A DNA stretch of 64,000 nt. It comes from Nocardioidaceae bacterium UBA4001. Its GTDB lineage: Bacteria; Actinomycetota; Actinomycetes; Propionibacteriales; Nocardioidaceae. This document shows, piece after piece, positions 7,177 to 14,803 of this stretch. The stretch's first letter is position 1; every line of letters starts with the position of its first letter. The notes under the pieces are model-generated. The model saw only the letters and a list, made by a program, of their open reading frames with translations, had not been told where the DNA came from and ran no database searches. The stretch spans positions 62,001 to 126,000 of the forward strand of contig DGBP01000015.1 of NCBI GenBank assembly GCA_002384855.1. The letters run 5' to 3'. The position numbers and the translations under genes were made by a program.

Positions 7177-8744
7177 CCCTCCACCCTCCCGGCCGCCACG
7201 GTCTCACGAGGGTCGTGGGGCGCCTGCGCCGCTGCCGTGACCCGGCGGCGACGATAGTGCAGCGCGAGCGCGACCGAGACCGAACCGGCCCCTCCGAGGG
7301 TGAGGAGCAGCTCGATCGCGCTCCCCCACCGCATCGCGAGCGTCTCCCCGCCGAAAATCGGGAGGCTGCTCGACACGACGGCCCGCGCTTTCACCGGTGC
7401 CCGCTCGACGACCTGGCCGTCCGGGGCGATGACCCCCGAGACGCCGTTGGTCGCGGCAACCACGACGTAGCGGTTGGTCTCGATCGCGCGAAGCCGGGAG
7501 ATGGCGAACTGCTGCTCGATCTGGCCGGTGCCCATGTAGGTCGCGTTGTTGGTCTGCACCACGACCAGGTCGGCTCCGCCACCCACGACGTCCCGGAGCA
7601 GGTCGTCGTAGGCCACCTCGAAGCAGATCACGTCGCCGACCGTGGTCTCGCCGACGGTGAACAGGCCCGGCTCGGTCCCCGGGACCATGTCGCGCGGGAT
7701 CTGGTCCAGGCGCTCGACGTAGGGCGCGAGCGCGTCACGGAAGGGGATGTACTCGCCGAACGGCACCGGGTGGTTCTTGGAGTACACCTGGGACGGTCCC
7801 GACCCCGGGAGCCAGACGATGCCCTGGTTGTAGACGTCGCCCGGCTGGTCTCCACCGACCATCGCCCCGACCAGCACGGGCACCCCGACCGCGTCCACGG
7901 CGGACTGGATGTCGGCGTGGACCGAGGCGTCGGTGAAGGGGTCGATGTCCGTGGAGTTCTCCGGCCACACCACGAGGTCGGGGCGCGTGCTCCGGCCCGC
8001 GTCGATGTCCTCGGCGAGGTCGAGGGTCGCCTCGACGTGGTTCTCGAGCACAACGCGGCGCTCGGCGAAGGCGGCCATGCCCTCCCCCGGCACGTCGCCC
8101 TGCACGGCGGCCACGTCCACCGAACGGCTCGGCTCCGCGCTCCCTGCCTGCGTGCCGGGTACGAATGCCTGACCCGACAGCACGAGCAAGGACGGTACGA
8201 CGAGCGCAGCGACTCCCCGGGCCGGTGCGCGACGTGCCGCGAGCGCCGCCCAGGCCAGAGCCGTGCCCACGAGGGCGACCGCGAACGTCGTACCCGCCGG
8301 GCCGACGAGCGCGATGAGGTTCGCCGCGGGCGTGTCGGCGGTGGCGAAGGCCAGCCTGCCCCACGGGAAGCCACCGAAGGGGAAGCTCGAGCGCAGCGCC
8401 TCGACGCCGACCCACAGCATCGCCGTCCACACGGGCCACCAGGGCAGCCGCTGAACGAGGACCGCGCCGGCTCCCAGGAGGCCGTAGAAGACTCCCTCGA
8501 GCACCGCCAGGGCGATCCACGCGTCGGTGCCGATGACCTGGAGCCACGGCAGCAGGACCAGCATGAACGCGGTGCCGAAGACGGAGCCGACCAGCAGCCC
8601 GACGCGCGGACGCCTATCCTGCACCAGAAGGCTCAGGCCGGCGACGCCCAGAGGCATCAGGACCACGACGGCGTAGGGCTCGAAGGAGAGCGCAACCGCA
8701 GCACCCGCCACGGCGGCGAGGGCGAGACGCAGGAGCAGCGGCAT
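7173..8744 (-). CDS. lnt: Apolipoprotein N-acyltransferase
   Basis: Lnt adds the third acyl chain to the N-terminal cysteine of lipoproteins. The 523-residue protein has several N-terminal membrane segments, then a nitrilase-like periplasmic domain. Landmarks are VVWPENSTDIDP (catalytic Glu region), SKNHPVPFGEYIPFRD (catalytic Lys and the PFGEYIP motif), VGDVICFEVAYDDL (catalytic Cys) and TNNATYMGTGQ. A final hydrophobic helix ends in a basic tail. Start ATG 8744 is preceded by TAGTTTTGACGGT, suggesting a leaderless transcript with TAGTTT as the -10 element. It is the first gene of the operon with the mannosyltransferase and fxsA. Confidence 0.93.
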   Translation of the reverse strand: MPLLLRLALAAVAGAAVALSFEPYAVVVLMPLGVAGLSLLVQDRRPRVGLLVGSVFGTAFMLVLLPWLQVIGTDAWIALAVLEGVFYGLLGAGAVLVQRLPWWPVWTAMLWVGVEALRSSFPFGGFPWGRLAFATADTPAANLIALVGPAGTTFAVALVGTALAWAALAARRAPARGVAALVVPSLLVLSGQAFVPGTQAGSAEPSRSVDVAAVQGDVPGEGMAAFAERRVVLENHVEATLDLAEDIDAGRSTRPDLVVWPENSTDIDPFTDASVHADIQSAVDAVGVPVLVGAMVGGDQPGDVYNQGIVWLPGSGPSQVYSKNHPVPFGEYIPFRDALAPYVERLDQIPRDMVPGTEPGLFTVGETTVGDVICFEVAYDDLLRDVVGGGADLVVVQTNNATYMGTGQIEQQFAISRLRAIETNRYVVVAATNGVSGVIAPDGQVVERAPVKARAVVSSSLPIFGGETLAMRWGSAIELLLTLGGAGSVSVALALHYRRRRVTAAAQAPHDPRETVAAGRVEG

Positions 8745-8771
8745 ACCGTCAAAACTACCTGCGGCCGGAAC

Positions 8772-8860
8772 CGCGAGAAGACCGGACCCTTCGGACCGAA
8801 CCCGGACCCGCTGGCTGCGGACCACGAGCCCGTTGTCTACTGGGCGCCGGTCTTCTCGCG
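8772..8860. repeat. Widely spaced 14-bp perfect inverted repeat upstream of lnt
   Basis: CGCGAGAAGACCGG (8772-8785) is exactly inverted as CCGGTCTTCTCGCG (8847-8860), with 61 bp between. It occupies the lnt upstream region. Nothing else protein-coding is visible in 8745-9130. Confidence 0.7.
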
Positions 8861-9026
8861 TGTCCTCACCCCGTGTCGGCCGCACCGACCTCCGGGAACA
8901 GCGTGCCCCAGGTTCGTGGTACCCGACCTGGTCACGTGGCCACCTGGACGTCGATGCGTCGACCCAGCCTGCTCGGCAGGACGTAGGAGACTCTGGTCAG
9001 CAGCAGAGAGTCTGTCAACCGTCACC

Positions 9027-9058
9027 TGACCTGCGAGAAAGAGGAAAACCGCAGGTCA
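9027..9058. repeat. Hairpin or operator-like inverted repeat
   Basis: TGACCTGCG (9027-9035) and CGCAGGTCA (9050-9058) form a perfect nine-base stem with a 14-base purine-rich loop. It lies between the kal terminator and lnt. It could be a second terminator or a dimeric-regulator site. Confidence 0.5.
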
Positions 9059-9105
9059 ACCCGCTACCCCAGTTGGGTGAACTTGTCCTGAAATTTTTAC
9101 GCCAA

Positions 9106-9131
9106 ACGGCGTGTCGGGCTCGACACGCCGT
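9106..9131 (-). terminator. Intrinsic terminator of the kdd-kal operon
   Basis: ACGGCGTGTCG (9106-9116), a four-base loop and CGACACGCCGT (9121-9131) make a perfect 11-bp stem. It overlaps the last base of the kal stop codon and is followed on the minus strand by a T/A-rich stretch (9085-9105). It ends the leftward lysine-degradation operon. Confidence 0.8.
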
Positions 9132-9526
9132 CAGCTCGCAGGGACGACGACCGTCCCCGTCGCGGTGGTCGCGACCACGGGCTCGTCGAGGACGCCTGCC
9201 GCGGACTCGGACAGGTCCGGGCGGCCCCGTGCGATGACCGACGCGGTGAACTCGATCGTGCGCGACCGGCTGCCGACCCGGACCAGCTCGGCGCGCACCT
9301 CAACGACGTCCCCCGCCCTCACCGGAGCCCGGAACTGCACGTCGGAGTAGGACGCGAAGAGGCCCTCGTCGCCGTCGGTGCGGATGCACACCTCGGTGGC
9401 GACGTCGCCGAACAGCCCCAGGGAGTAGGCACCGTCCACGAGGTTGCCGGCGTAGTGAGCGTGGGAGTACGGCACGTAACGGCGGTGCGTCACCACGAGG
9501 CCCAGGCGGGGGTCGGTCCGGTCCAT
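9131..9526 (-). CDS. kal: 3-aminobutyryl-CoA ammonia-lyase (Kal), hotdog fold
   Basis: This 131-residue single-hotdog-domain protein carries HAHYAGNLVDGAYSLGLFGD followed by VATE, characteristic of Kal/beta-alanyl-CoA ammonia-lyase proteins. Kal removes ammonia from 3-aminobutyryl-CoA to give crotonyl-CoA, a late step of lysine fermentation. The start is ATG 9526, one base past the kamE stop (TGACATG), with AGGAG six bases upstream. An alternative in-frame GTG at 9547 would overlap kamE. Position at the end of the kdd-kamD-kamE operon strongly supports the assignment, since the hotdog fold alone could be a generic thioesterase. Confidence 0.85.
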   Translation of the reverse strand: MDRTDPRLGLVVTHRRYVPYSHAHYAGNLVDGAYSLGLFGDVATEVCIRTDGDEGLFASYSDVQFRAPVRAGDVVEVRAELVRVGSRSRTIEFTASVIARGRPDLSESAAGVLDEPVVATTATGTVVVPAS

Positions 9527-9527
9527 G

Positions 9528-10283
9528 TCAGGCTCCTGCTCCGGCACGCGCGGCGCGCCTGGTCACGATGGCGTCGGTGAGGTAGCTGGCGACCTCACCG
9601 GGGGTGGTCCCCCGGGCGAAGACCCGGTCGACGCCGAGCTCGGCGGCCATCGACTCGTCGAACCGGGGGCCACCGACGATCAGCAGCGGACGCTTGTCCG
9701 CGGGGTAGGCCTCGCGGAAGGCCGCGGACATCTCCTTGGTGTTGAGCAGGTGGGCGTCGCGCTGGGTCACGACCTGCGACACGAGTACGGCGTCCGCCCC
9801 CTCCTCCTGGGCACGCGCGACGAGCTGGGGCACGGCCACCTGGGCGCCGAGGTTCACGACCTTGACCTCGCCGTAGTACTCCAGGCCCTTCTCCCCCGCG
9901 AAGCCCTTGATGTTGAGGATCGCGTCGATGCCGACGGTGTGGGCGTCGCTGCCGATGCAGGCGCCGACCACCACGAGCTTGCGTCGCAGGCCGCGCTTGA
10001 CCGCGAGGTTGACCTCCTTGGGGGTCAGCAGCGGATAGTCGCGCTCGACGACCTGCACCTTGGAGGTGTCCACGAGGTGGTTGACCCGGCCGTAGACCAC
10101 GAAGAACGTGAAGTCGGGGCCCATCGGCTTGGCGTGCACCACCATCGCCGGGTCGATCCCCATCTTCCCCGCGAGCTGGGCCGCGGCGCCCTCGGCGGTC
10201 TTGGAGTGGGGCATGGGCAGGGTGAACGACACCTGCACCATGCCGTCGCCGGTGGTGTCGCCGTACGGTCGCAGGATCGTCAT
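9528..10283 (-). CDS. kamE: Beta-lysine 5,6-aminomutase beta subunit
   Basis: This 251-residue subunit of the adenosylcobalamin- and PLP-dependent mutase moves the terminal amino group of beta-lysine from C6 to C5, yielding 3,5-diaminohexanoate. The cobalamin-binding motif DxHxxG is visible as SDAHTVG (His115). It is followed by IDAILNIKG, and by LLIVGGPRFD near the C-terminus, completing the B12-binding Rossmann pattern. It overlaps the kamD stop by four bases (ATGA), ensuring balanced synthesis of the two subunits. Confidence 0.95.
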   Translation of the reverse strand: MTILRPYGDTTGDGMVQVSFTLPMPHSKTAEGAAAQLAGKMGIDPAMVVHAKPMGPDFTFFVVYGRVNHLVDTSKVQVVERDYPLLTPKEVNLAVKRGLRRKLVVVGACIGSDAHTVGIDAILNIKGFAGEKGLEYYGEVKVVNLGAQVAVPQLVARAQEEGADAVLVSQVVTQRDAHLLNTKEMSAAFREAYPADKRPLLIVGGPRFDESMAAELGVDRVFARGTTPGEVASYLTDAIVTRRAARAGAGA

Positions 10284-11947
10284 CGCTCGCCCTCCAGGAT
10301 CTCGCTCGCAGGGTTGAAGTACTCGGGCGCCTTCGCGGCGACCCCGTCGAGGCCCCGACCCGCGTCGGCGGGACGCTTCATGAGACCGAAGGTGCCGTCG
10401 GCGATCGCGGCGAGCAGGGGCGGGTCCCCGGCCGCGTCGCGATCGGAGGCGATCTGCTCGAGCAGGTCGATGCTCTCAGCCAGCACCCGTCGCGCCCGCT
10501 CGGCGATGAAGCCGTCGGAGGCAGGGCGGAAGTCCTCGGCGAGGCCGCCGGCTGCGTTCAGCACGTAGCGGACGTTCTGCAGCGCCAGGTCGCGGTCCGA
10601 CAGCCAGGGGGTGACCACGGCCTCGGTCATCATCCCGACGAGCAGGATGCCCTGGCCGGTGAGCGCGCCGGCCAGGTTGAAGAAGCCGTCGAGCAGGTAG
10701 CCACGGAAGACGTCGCCGGTCATGTGCCGCGTGGGGGGCATCCACTTCAGCGGGGCGTCGGGGAACAGCTCGCGGGCCAGCAGCGCGTGCGCGAGCTCCA
10801 TCCGGAAGCTGTCGGGGATCTCGGGGTCGATCTCGAAGGCGTGGCCGAGCCCGAGCTGCCAGTCCTCGAGTCCGGCCTCCTTGGCGAAGTACTCGTTCAG
10901 CAACTGCGAGGTGGTCACGGTGTGCGCCGCCTCGACCGCGTCGGCGGTGGTGAGGTAGTTGTCCTCGCCGGTGTTGATGATGATGCCCGCGCGGGCGTGC
11001 ACCTGGCGGCTGAAGCGCTGGTCGACGAAGGTGCGGATCGGGTTGATGTCGCGGAAGAGGATCCCGTACATCGAGTCGTTCAGCATCATGTCGAGCCGTT
11101 CCAGGCCCGCGAGCGCCGCGATCTCGGGCATGCACAGCCCGGACGCGTAGTTGGTCAGCCGGACGTAGCGGCCGAGCTCCGCGCTCGACTCGTCGAGCGC
11201 GGCCCGCATCAGCCGGAAGTTCTCCTGGGTGGCGTAGGTGCCGGCGAAGCCCTCGCGCGTCGCGCCCTCCGGGACGTAGTCGAGCAGCGACTGGCCCGTC
11301 GAGCGGATCACCGCGATGACGTCGGCCCCCTCACGGGCCGCCTGCTGGGCCTGTGGGATGTCCTCGTAGATGTCGCCGGTGGCCACGATCAGGTAGATCC
11401 ACGGCTTCTGCTCCGGGTCACCCCACTTGCGCACCAGCCGCTCACGCTCGCGCCGCCGGGCGTCCACCTTCTTCATCCCGGCTCCCACCTGCTTGCGCGC
11501 GGCGGAGCGGGCTCGGACGAGGTCTCTGCCCTCGGGCACCCGGAACCGGACGGAGCCGGCGGCGGCCTTCTGCGCGAGCACGGCCAGGTCGTCTGCCTCG
11601 CCCCGCACGAGGGAGTCCCAGACCGGCAGCGCGATCCCGTGCTCGATGCCCACGTCTCCGCGGACGGCGTCGAGCAGCCGGTTCACCCAGGGGATCCCGT
11701 CCGCGTCGGCGCCCTGCAGGCCGCCGAGGCGCAAGGTCGCCCGCTCCACCGAGACCGTGGTGTGCTGCTGGGCGAGGTCGACGATCGGACGGCCGACCTT
11801 GCGTGCCAGCGACCGCGCCTTGCGGACGGTGACCGGGTCCAGGTCGAGCTTCCCTCGAGGACGGCGGCCGCCGGACGAGCCACGGCCGCCGGTCGAGCCC
11901 CGGCCGCCGGTCGAGCCACGGCCGCCGGTCGAGCTTGTCGAGACCAT
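10280..11947 (-). CDS. kamD: Beta-lysine 5,6-aminomutase alpha subunit with repeat-derived N-terminus
   Basis: This 555-residue catalytic TIM-barrel subunit pairs with KamE. Family-typical stretches include GKLDLDPVTVRKARSLA near the N-terminus, GDPEQKPWIYLIVATGDIYED, LTNYASGLCMPEIAALA, and DSMYGILFRDINPIRTF, where the active-site region lies. The first 30 residues (STGGRGSTGGRG pattern) are not part of the family. They are the translation of a GGTCGAG-type repeat array inserted at the 5' end. The start ATG 11947 overlaps the upstream stop as TGATG, which argues that this extension is translated. A later start close to RGKLDLD would give normal length but lacks such coupling. Confidence 0.93.
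   Translation of the reverse strand: MVSTSSTGGRGSTGGRGSTGGRGSSGGRRPRGKLDLDPVTVRKARSLARKVGRPIVDLAQQHTTVSVERATLRLGGLQGADADGIPWVNRLLDAVRGDVGIEHGIALPVWDSLVRGEADDLAVLAQKAAAGSVRFRVPEGRDLVRARSAARKQVGAGMKKVDARRRERERLVRKWGDPEQKPWIYLIVATGDIYEDIPQAQQAAREGADVIAVIRSTGQSLLDYVPEGATREGFAGTYATQENFRLMRAALDESSAELGRYVRLTNYASGLCMPEIAALAGLERLDMMLNDSMYGILFRDINPIRTFVDQRFSRQVHARAGIIINTGEDNYLTTADAVEAAHTVTTSQLLNEYFAKEAGLEDWQLGLGHAFEIDPEIPDSFRMELAHALLARELFPDAPLKWMPPTRHMTGDVFRGYLLDGFFNLAGALTGQGILLVGMMTEAVVTPWLSDRDLALQNVRYVLNAAGGLAEDFRPASDGFIAERARRVLAESIDLLEQIASDRDAAGDPPLLAAIADGTFGLMKRPADAGRGLDGVAAKAPEYFNPASEILEGER
11863..11945. repeat. Repeat array in the 5' end of kamD
   Basis: About four copies of an 18-bp unit (CCACGGCCGCCGGTCGAG and variants) end in the core GGTCGAGCTTGTCGAGACC (11927-11945). 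The same core occurs at 22990, 23029 and 30795, and inverted from 23406. It lies inside the kamD reading frame and encodes a Ser-Thr-Gly-Gly-Arg-Gly tract. Confidence 0.8.
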
Positions 11948-13548
11948 CACAGTGCTCCTGGTTCTTCGTGGGCGACCCGTCCGTCGACGACGGTCATGAC
12001 GCAGGTGGGCAGGTCGTGGTCGGGATGCAGGTCGGGGAGGTGGGGTACGCCGGCGCGAGGATCGGTCGACCACGCGGCGACGCGAGCGTCCGGGGTCTGC
12101 ACGCGCAGGTCGCCCGCGACGTCCCACACCGCGATGCTTGCAGGCGCACCCGGTGCGATCACGCCACCCTCGTCGCGCCGTGCCGCGCGCCAGCCGCCGC
12201 GTGTGTGGGCGTTGAAGGCGGCGCGCACCGTGAGCCGCTCGGAGTCGTTGTGGTGGTGGGCGGCAGCGCGCACGGCCGCCCAGGGGCCGAAGGGGCTCAC
12301 GGGGGTGTCCGAGCCGAACGCGAGCGAGACGCCGGCGCGGTTGAGCGAGGCGTAGGGGTTCATCTTCCGCGCCCGGTCGGCGCCGAGGCGCTGGGCGTAG
12401 AGCGACCCCTCGCCGCCCCACAGCTCGTCGAACACCGGCTGGACGCTCGCGACCACGCCCAGCCGGCCGAGGGTCGCCATGTCCTCCGGACCGACCATCT
12501 CCAGGTGCTCGAGGCGGTGGCGACCACGGACGATCGCCGGGACACCCACGACCTCCGCCGCCATCGTCAGTCCCGCGACGACCTCGGCCGTCGCCCGGTC
12601 GCCGATCACGTGGAAGCCCGCCTGGATGCCGGCGTGCGTGCAGTCGAGGACGTGGTCGCGGACCTGCGCGGCGTCGAGGTACAGGTGACCCGAGGTGGGG
12701 GCGTCGAGGTAGGGCGCGTTCATGGCGGCGGTGCGGGCCCCGATGGCCCCGTCCATGCACAGGTCGCCCGCGGCGCCGACGCAGCCGAGGTGCTGGGCGG
12801 TCTCGACCTCCTTGAGCGCACCCCAGTACCCGACCACCTGCGGGAGGGTGTGCGCGGCCCGCAGCTCGTCGATGACGGAGAAGTCGACCGCCGGGTTGAG
12901 ATGGGGTGCACCGAGCTCGTGCACCATGCCGATGCCGTGCGCGGCGGCGTCACGCAGCGCCCGGTGGATCGCATCCTCCCTGACCGCGTCGGGGATGAGC
13001 GCGAACATCGCCTCGCGGGCACGGTTGTAGGCGTCTCGTGCGACGAACCCGTTGGCGTCGTACCCGTCCGCCTCGACGACGTCGGGGATCCGGTCCAGCA
13101 GCGCGGTGGAGACGACCGCGGAGTGCACCTCGACCCGGCCGAGGTAGGCCGGGTGAGAACCGACCGCGCGGTCGACCTCCTCACGGGTGAAGGGCCGCCC
13201 CTCGGGCCACTGGGTCTCGTCCCAGCCGTGCGCGAGGACGATCGGGAAGGTCGACGAGCGCGCGAAGTCGGCGAGCGCGTCCAGGGCGGCCGCCATGCTG
13301 GGTGTCTCGCCGAGGTCGAGGCTGTGGGCGGCAAGGCCGGTCTGCGCGAGGTGCACGTGGGAGTCGACGAAGGCAGGCGTCACCAGCCTGCCGTCCAGCT
13401 CGATGATCCGGTCTGCGTTGTCGACGAAGTGAGCGGAGGCGTCGTCGTCCCCGGTCCACACGACCTGGCCGTCCTCGATGCAGAGGGCCGTCGCGTGCGG
13501 GTCGCCGGGAGTGTGGACGTAGCCACCGCGGAGAAGGGTCCGAGTCAC
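11947..13548 (-). CDS. Amidohydrolase family protein (YtcJ-like)
   Basis: This 533-residue amidohydrolase-3 family metal-dependent hydrolase is a TIM barrel with flanking beta-sandwich. The metal ligands appear as VDSHVHLAQ (His64, His66), GFHVIGDRA, RHRLEHLEM and FGSDTPVSP. The C-terminus ends with the usual VMTVVDGRVAHE strand of the sandwich domain. The substrate is unknown. It sits inside the lysine-degradation operon, with its stop overlapping the kamD start, so it may process an N-acylated or cyclised intermediate, or a lysine-containing compound feeding the pathway (inference). GTG/ATG choice is not an issue because the start at 13548 matches the family beginning (MTRTLLRGGYVHTP). Confidence 0.85.
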   Translation of the reverse strand: MTRTLLRGGYVHTPGDPHATALCIEDGQVVWTGDDDASAHFVDNADRIIELDGRLVTPAFVDSHVHLAQTGLAAHSLDLGETPSMAAALDALADFARSSTFPIVLAHGWDETQWPEGRPFTREEVDRAVGSHPAYLGRVEVHSAVVSTALLDRIPDVVEADGYDANGFVARDAYNRAREAMFALIPDAVREDAIHRALRDAAAHGIGMVHELGAPHLNPAVDFSVIDELRAAHTLPQVVGYWGALKEVETAQHLGCVGAAGDLCMDGAIGARTAAMNAPYLDAPTSGHLYLDAAQVRDHVLDCTHAGIQAGFHVIGDRATAEVVAGLTMAAEVVGVPAIVRGRHRLEHLEMVGPEDMATLGRLGVVASVQPVFDELWGGEGSLYAQRLGADRARKMNPYASLNRAGVSLAFGSDTPVSPFGPWAAVRAAAHHHNDSERLTVRAAFNAHTRGGWRAARRDEGGVIAPGAPASIAVWDVAGDLRVQTPDARVAAWSTDPRAGVPHLPDLHPDHDLPTCVMTVVDGRVAHEEPGAL

Positions 13549-13590
13549 AGGCTCATTCTCCGCACACCGGTCCGGGGGCGTCGAGCCGGC

Positions 13591-14643
13591 TCACAGCCGC
13601 CGCTCGAAGAGCGACCGGACGCCCTCGCTCTCCCGGAGCAACGACATCGCGTAGTCCGCGTGACCGGGGACGTAGCCGTTGCCGATCAGCATCGTCACGT
13701 CCGCGGCGAGGCCCTCCGCGCCGAGCGCGGCGCCGCTGAACGACGTCGCCATCGAGAAGAAGACGACCGTGCCCCGGTCGGCGGTCGACAGGATCGCGCC
13801 ACCCTCGCAACCGGGCACGTCGACGCAGACCACCGTCACGTCCGCGGGTCCGCCCGCCTCGACGACCGCGCGGGACAGCGCGACGGGGTCGCGGGCGTCC
13901 GCGACCGCGATCACGTCGGCGATCTTCGCCTCCTCGAGCAGCTCCGCCTCGGCCTGGTGCGGGACGACGCCGATGGTGCGCGCCGCCCCTGCCTGGCGTG
14001 CGGCGACGAGGGAGAGCGACCCCGACTTGCCGGCGCCGCCGATCACCGCGACCGTCGGCGCGTCGTACTGCCCCACGACACGGGAGGTCAGCGCCGGTGC
14101 ACCGCACACGTCCATCACCGACAACGACAGCTCGGCGGGGAGGTCGTCGGGGATGCGTGCGGCGATCGAGCGTCCGAAAAGGATCGCGTAGCCGTCCGCG
14201 GGAACCTGCTCGCTGCGGCCGTCCCATCCCGCGAGCCCGTCCTCGATCACCAGCGGGGTGAGCGTGAGCGAGACCAGCGTCGTGACGCGGTCCCCCACGG
14301 CCAGGCCGAGCCTCGACTCCGGCCCGACCTCCTCCACCGTGCCCACCAGCATGCCGCCGGAGCCGGTCTCGGGGTTCTGCATCTTCCCGCGCGTCGCGAC
14401 GATGTGCAGCACCTCCGCACGGACCGCCTCGCCGTCCCCGTCGTGCTTGCGCTCGAGCTGGCGGAACGACGCCGCGTCGAGGTTCAGGCGCTCCACACGG
14501 ATCCGGACCTCGTCGGGCCAGACGTCCCGCCGCGTGTCGAGGCGGACGGCCGCCTGCGGCAGGACCCCGGCGGGCTCGAGGACCCGGTGCAGCCCCGTCG
14601 GGTCGCTTGCTCCTCGGGATACTGCCTGGGGGTCCGACACCAC
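13591..14643 (-). CDS. kdd: L-erythro-3,5-diaminohexanoate dehydrogenase
   Basis: This 350-residue NAD(P)-dependent enzyme oxidatively deaminates 3,5-diaminohexanoate to 3-keto-5-aminohexanoate in lysine fermentation. The N-terminal HRVLEPAGVLPQAAVRLD and the RVERLNLDAASFRQLE motif are specific to Kdd. A Rossmann segment VAVIGGAGKSGSLSL follows near the middle, and GYVPGHADYAMSLLRE near the end. Generic pipelines may call this an alcohol dehydrogenase-like protein. Two GTG codons in a row (14643 and 14640) follow GGAAGGA; the first is used here. It is divergent from kamA across a 160-bp gap. Confidence 0.92.
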   Translation of the reverse strand: MVSDPQAVSRGASDPTGLHRVLEPAGVLPQAAVRLDTRRDVWPDEVRIRVERLNLDAASFRQLERKHDGDGEAVRAEVLHIVATRGKMQNPETGSGGMLVGTVEEVGPESRLGLAVGDRVTTLVSLTLTPLVIEDGLAGWDGRSEQVPADGYAILFGRSIAARIPDDLPAELSLSVMDVCGAPALTSRVVGQYDAPTVAVIGGAGKSGSLSLVAARQAGAARTIGVVPHQAEAELLEEAKIADVIAVADARDPVALSRAVVEAGGPADVTVVCVDVPGCEGGAILSTADRGTVVFFSMATSFSGAALGAEGLAADVTMLIGNGYVPGHADYAMSLLRESEGVRSLFERRL

Positions 14644-14692
14644 TTTCGTCCTTCCATGCGCGCTCACCGCTGGAAACCTTGCGGTGCGCCGG

Positions 14693-14720
14693 TTGTTAAG
14701 CAGGAGATTCTTTGCATACT
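14693..14720 (+). promoter_or_regulatory. Candidate kamA promoter in the kdd-kamA divergent region
   Basis: In the 160-bp region between the divergent kdd and kamA genes, TTGTTA (14693-14698) and CATACT (14715-14720) are separated by 16 bases and resemble -35 and -10 elements. They face kamA. The segment is AT-richer than its surroundings. No obvious operator was found. By-eye assignment only. Confidence 0.4.
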
Positions 14721-14803
14721 CTGGCATGGAGCGCGTCGCGGTGACAACCGGGCGCGCCCTGATCACCGACTGCCAGCTGCGATCGAGGACGACCGGAGTG
14801 AAC

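Noticed and set aside
7215..9029. A 604-codon plus-strand frame opposite lnt
   Set aside because: The translation is a low-complexity shadow of lnt, which has all the catalytic motifs.
13591..14643. Zinc-type alcohol dehydrogenase annotation for the kdd gene
   Set aside because: It lacks the zinc-binding cysteine pattern and GHE motif but carries Kdd-specific segments and sits with kamDE and kal.
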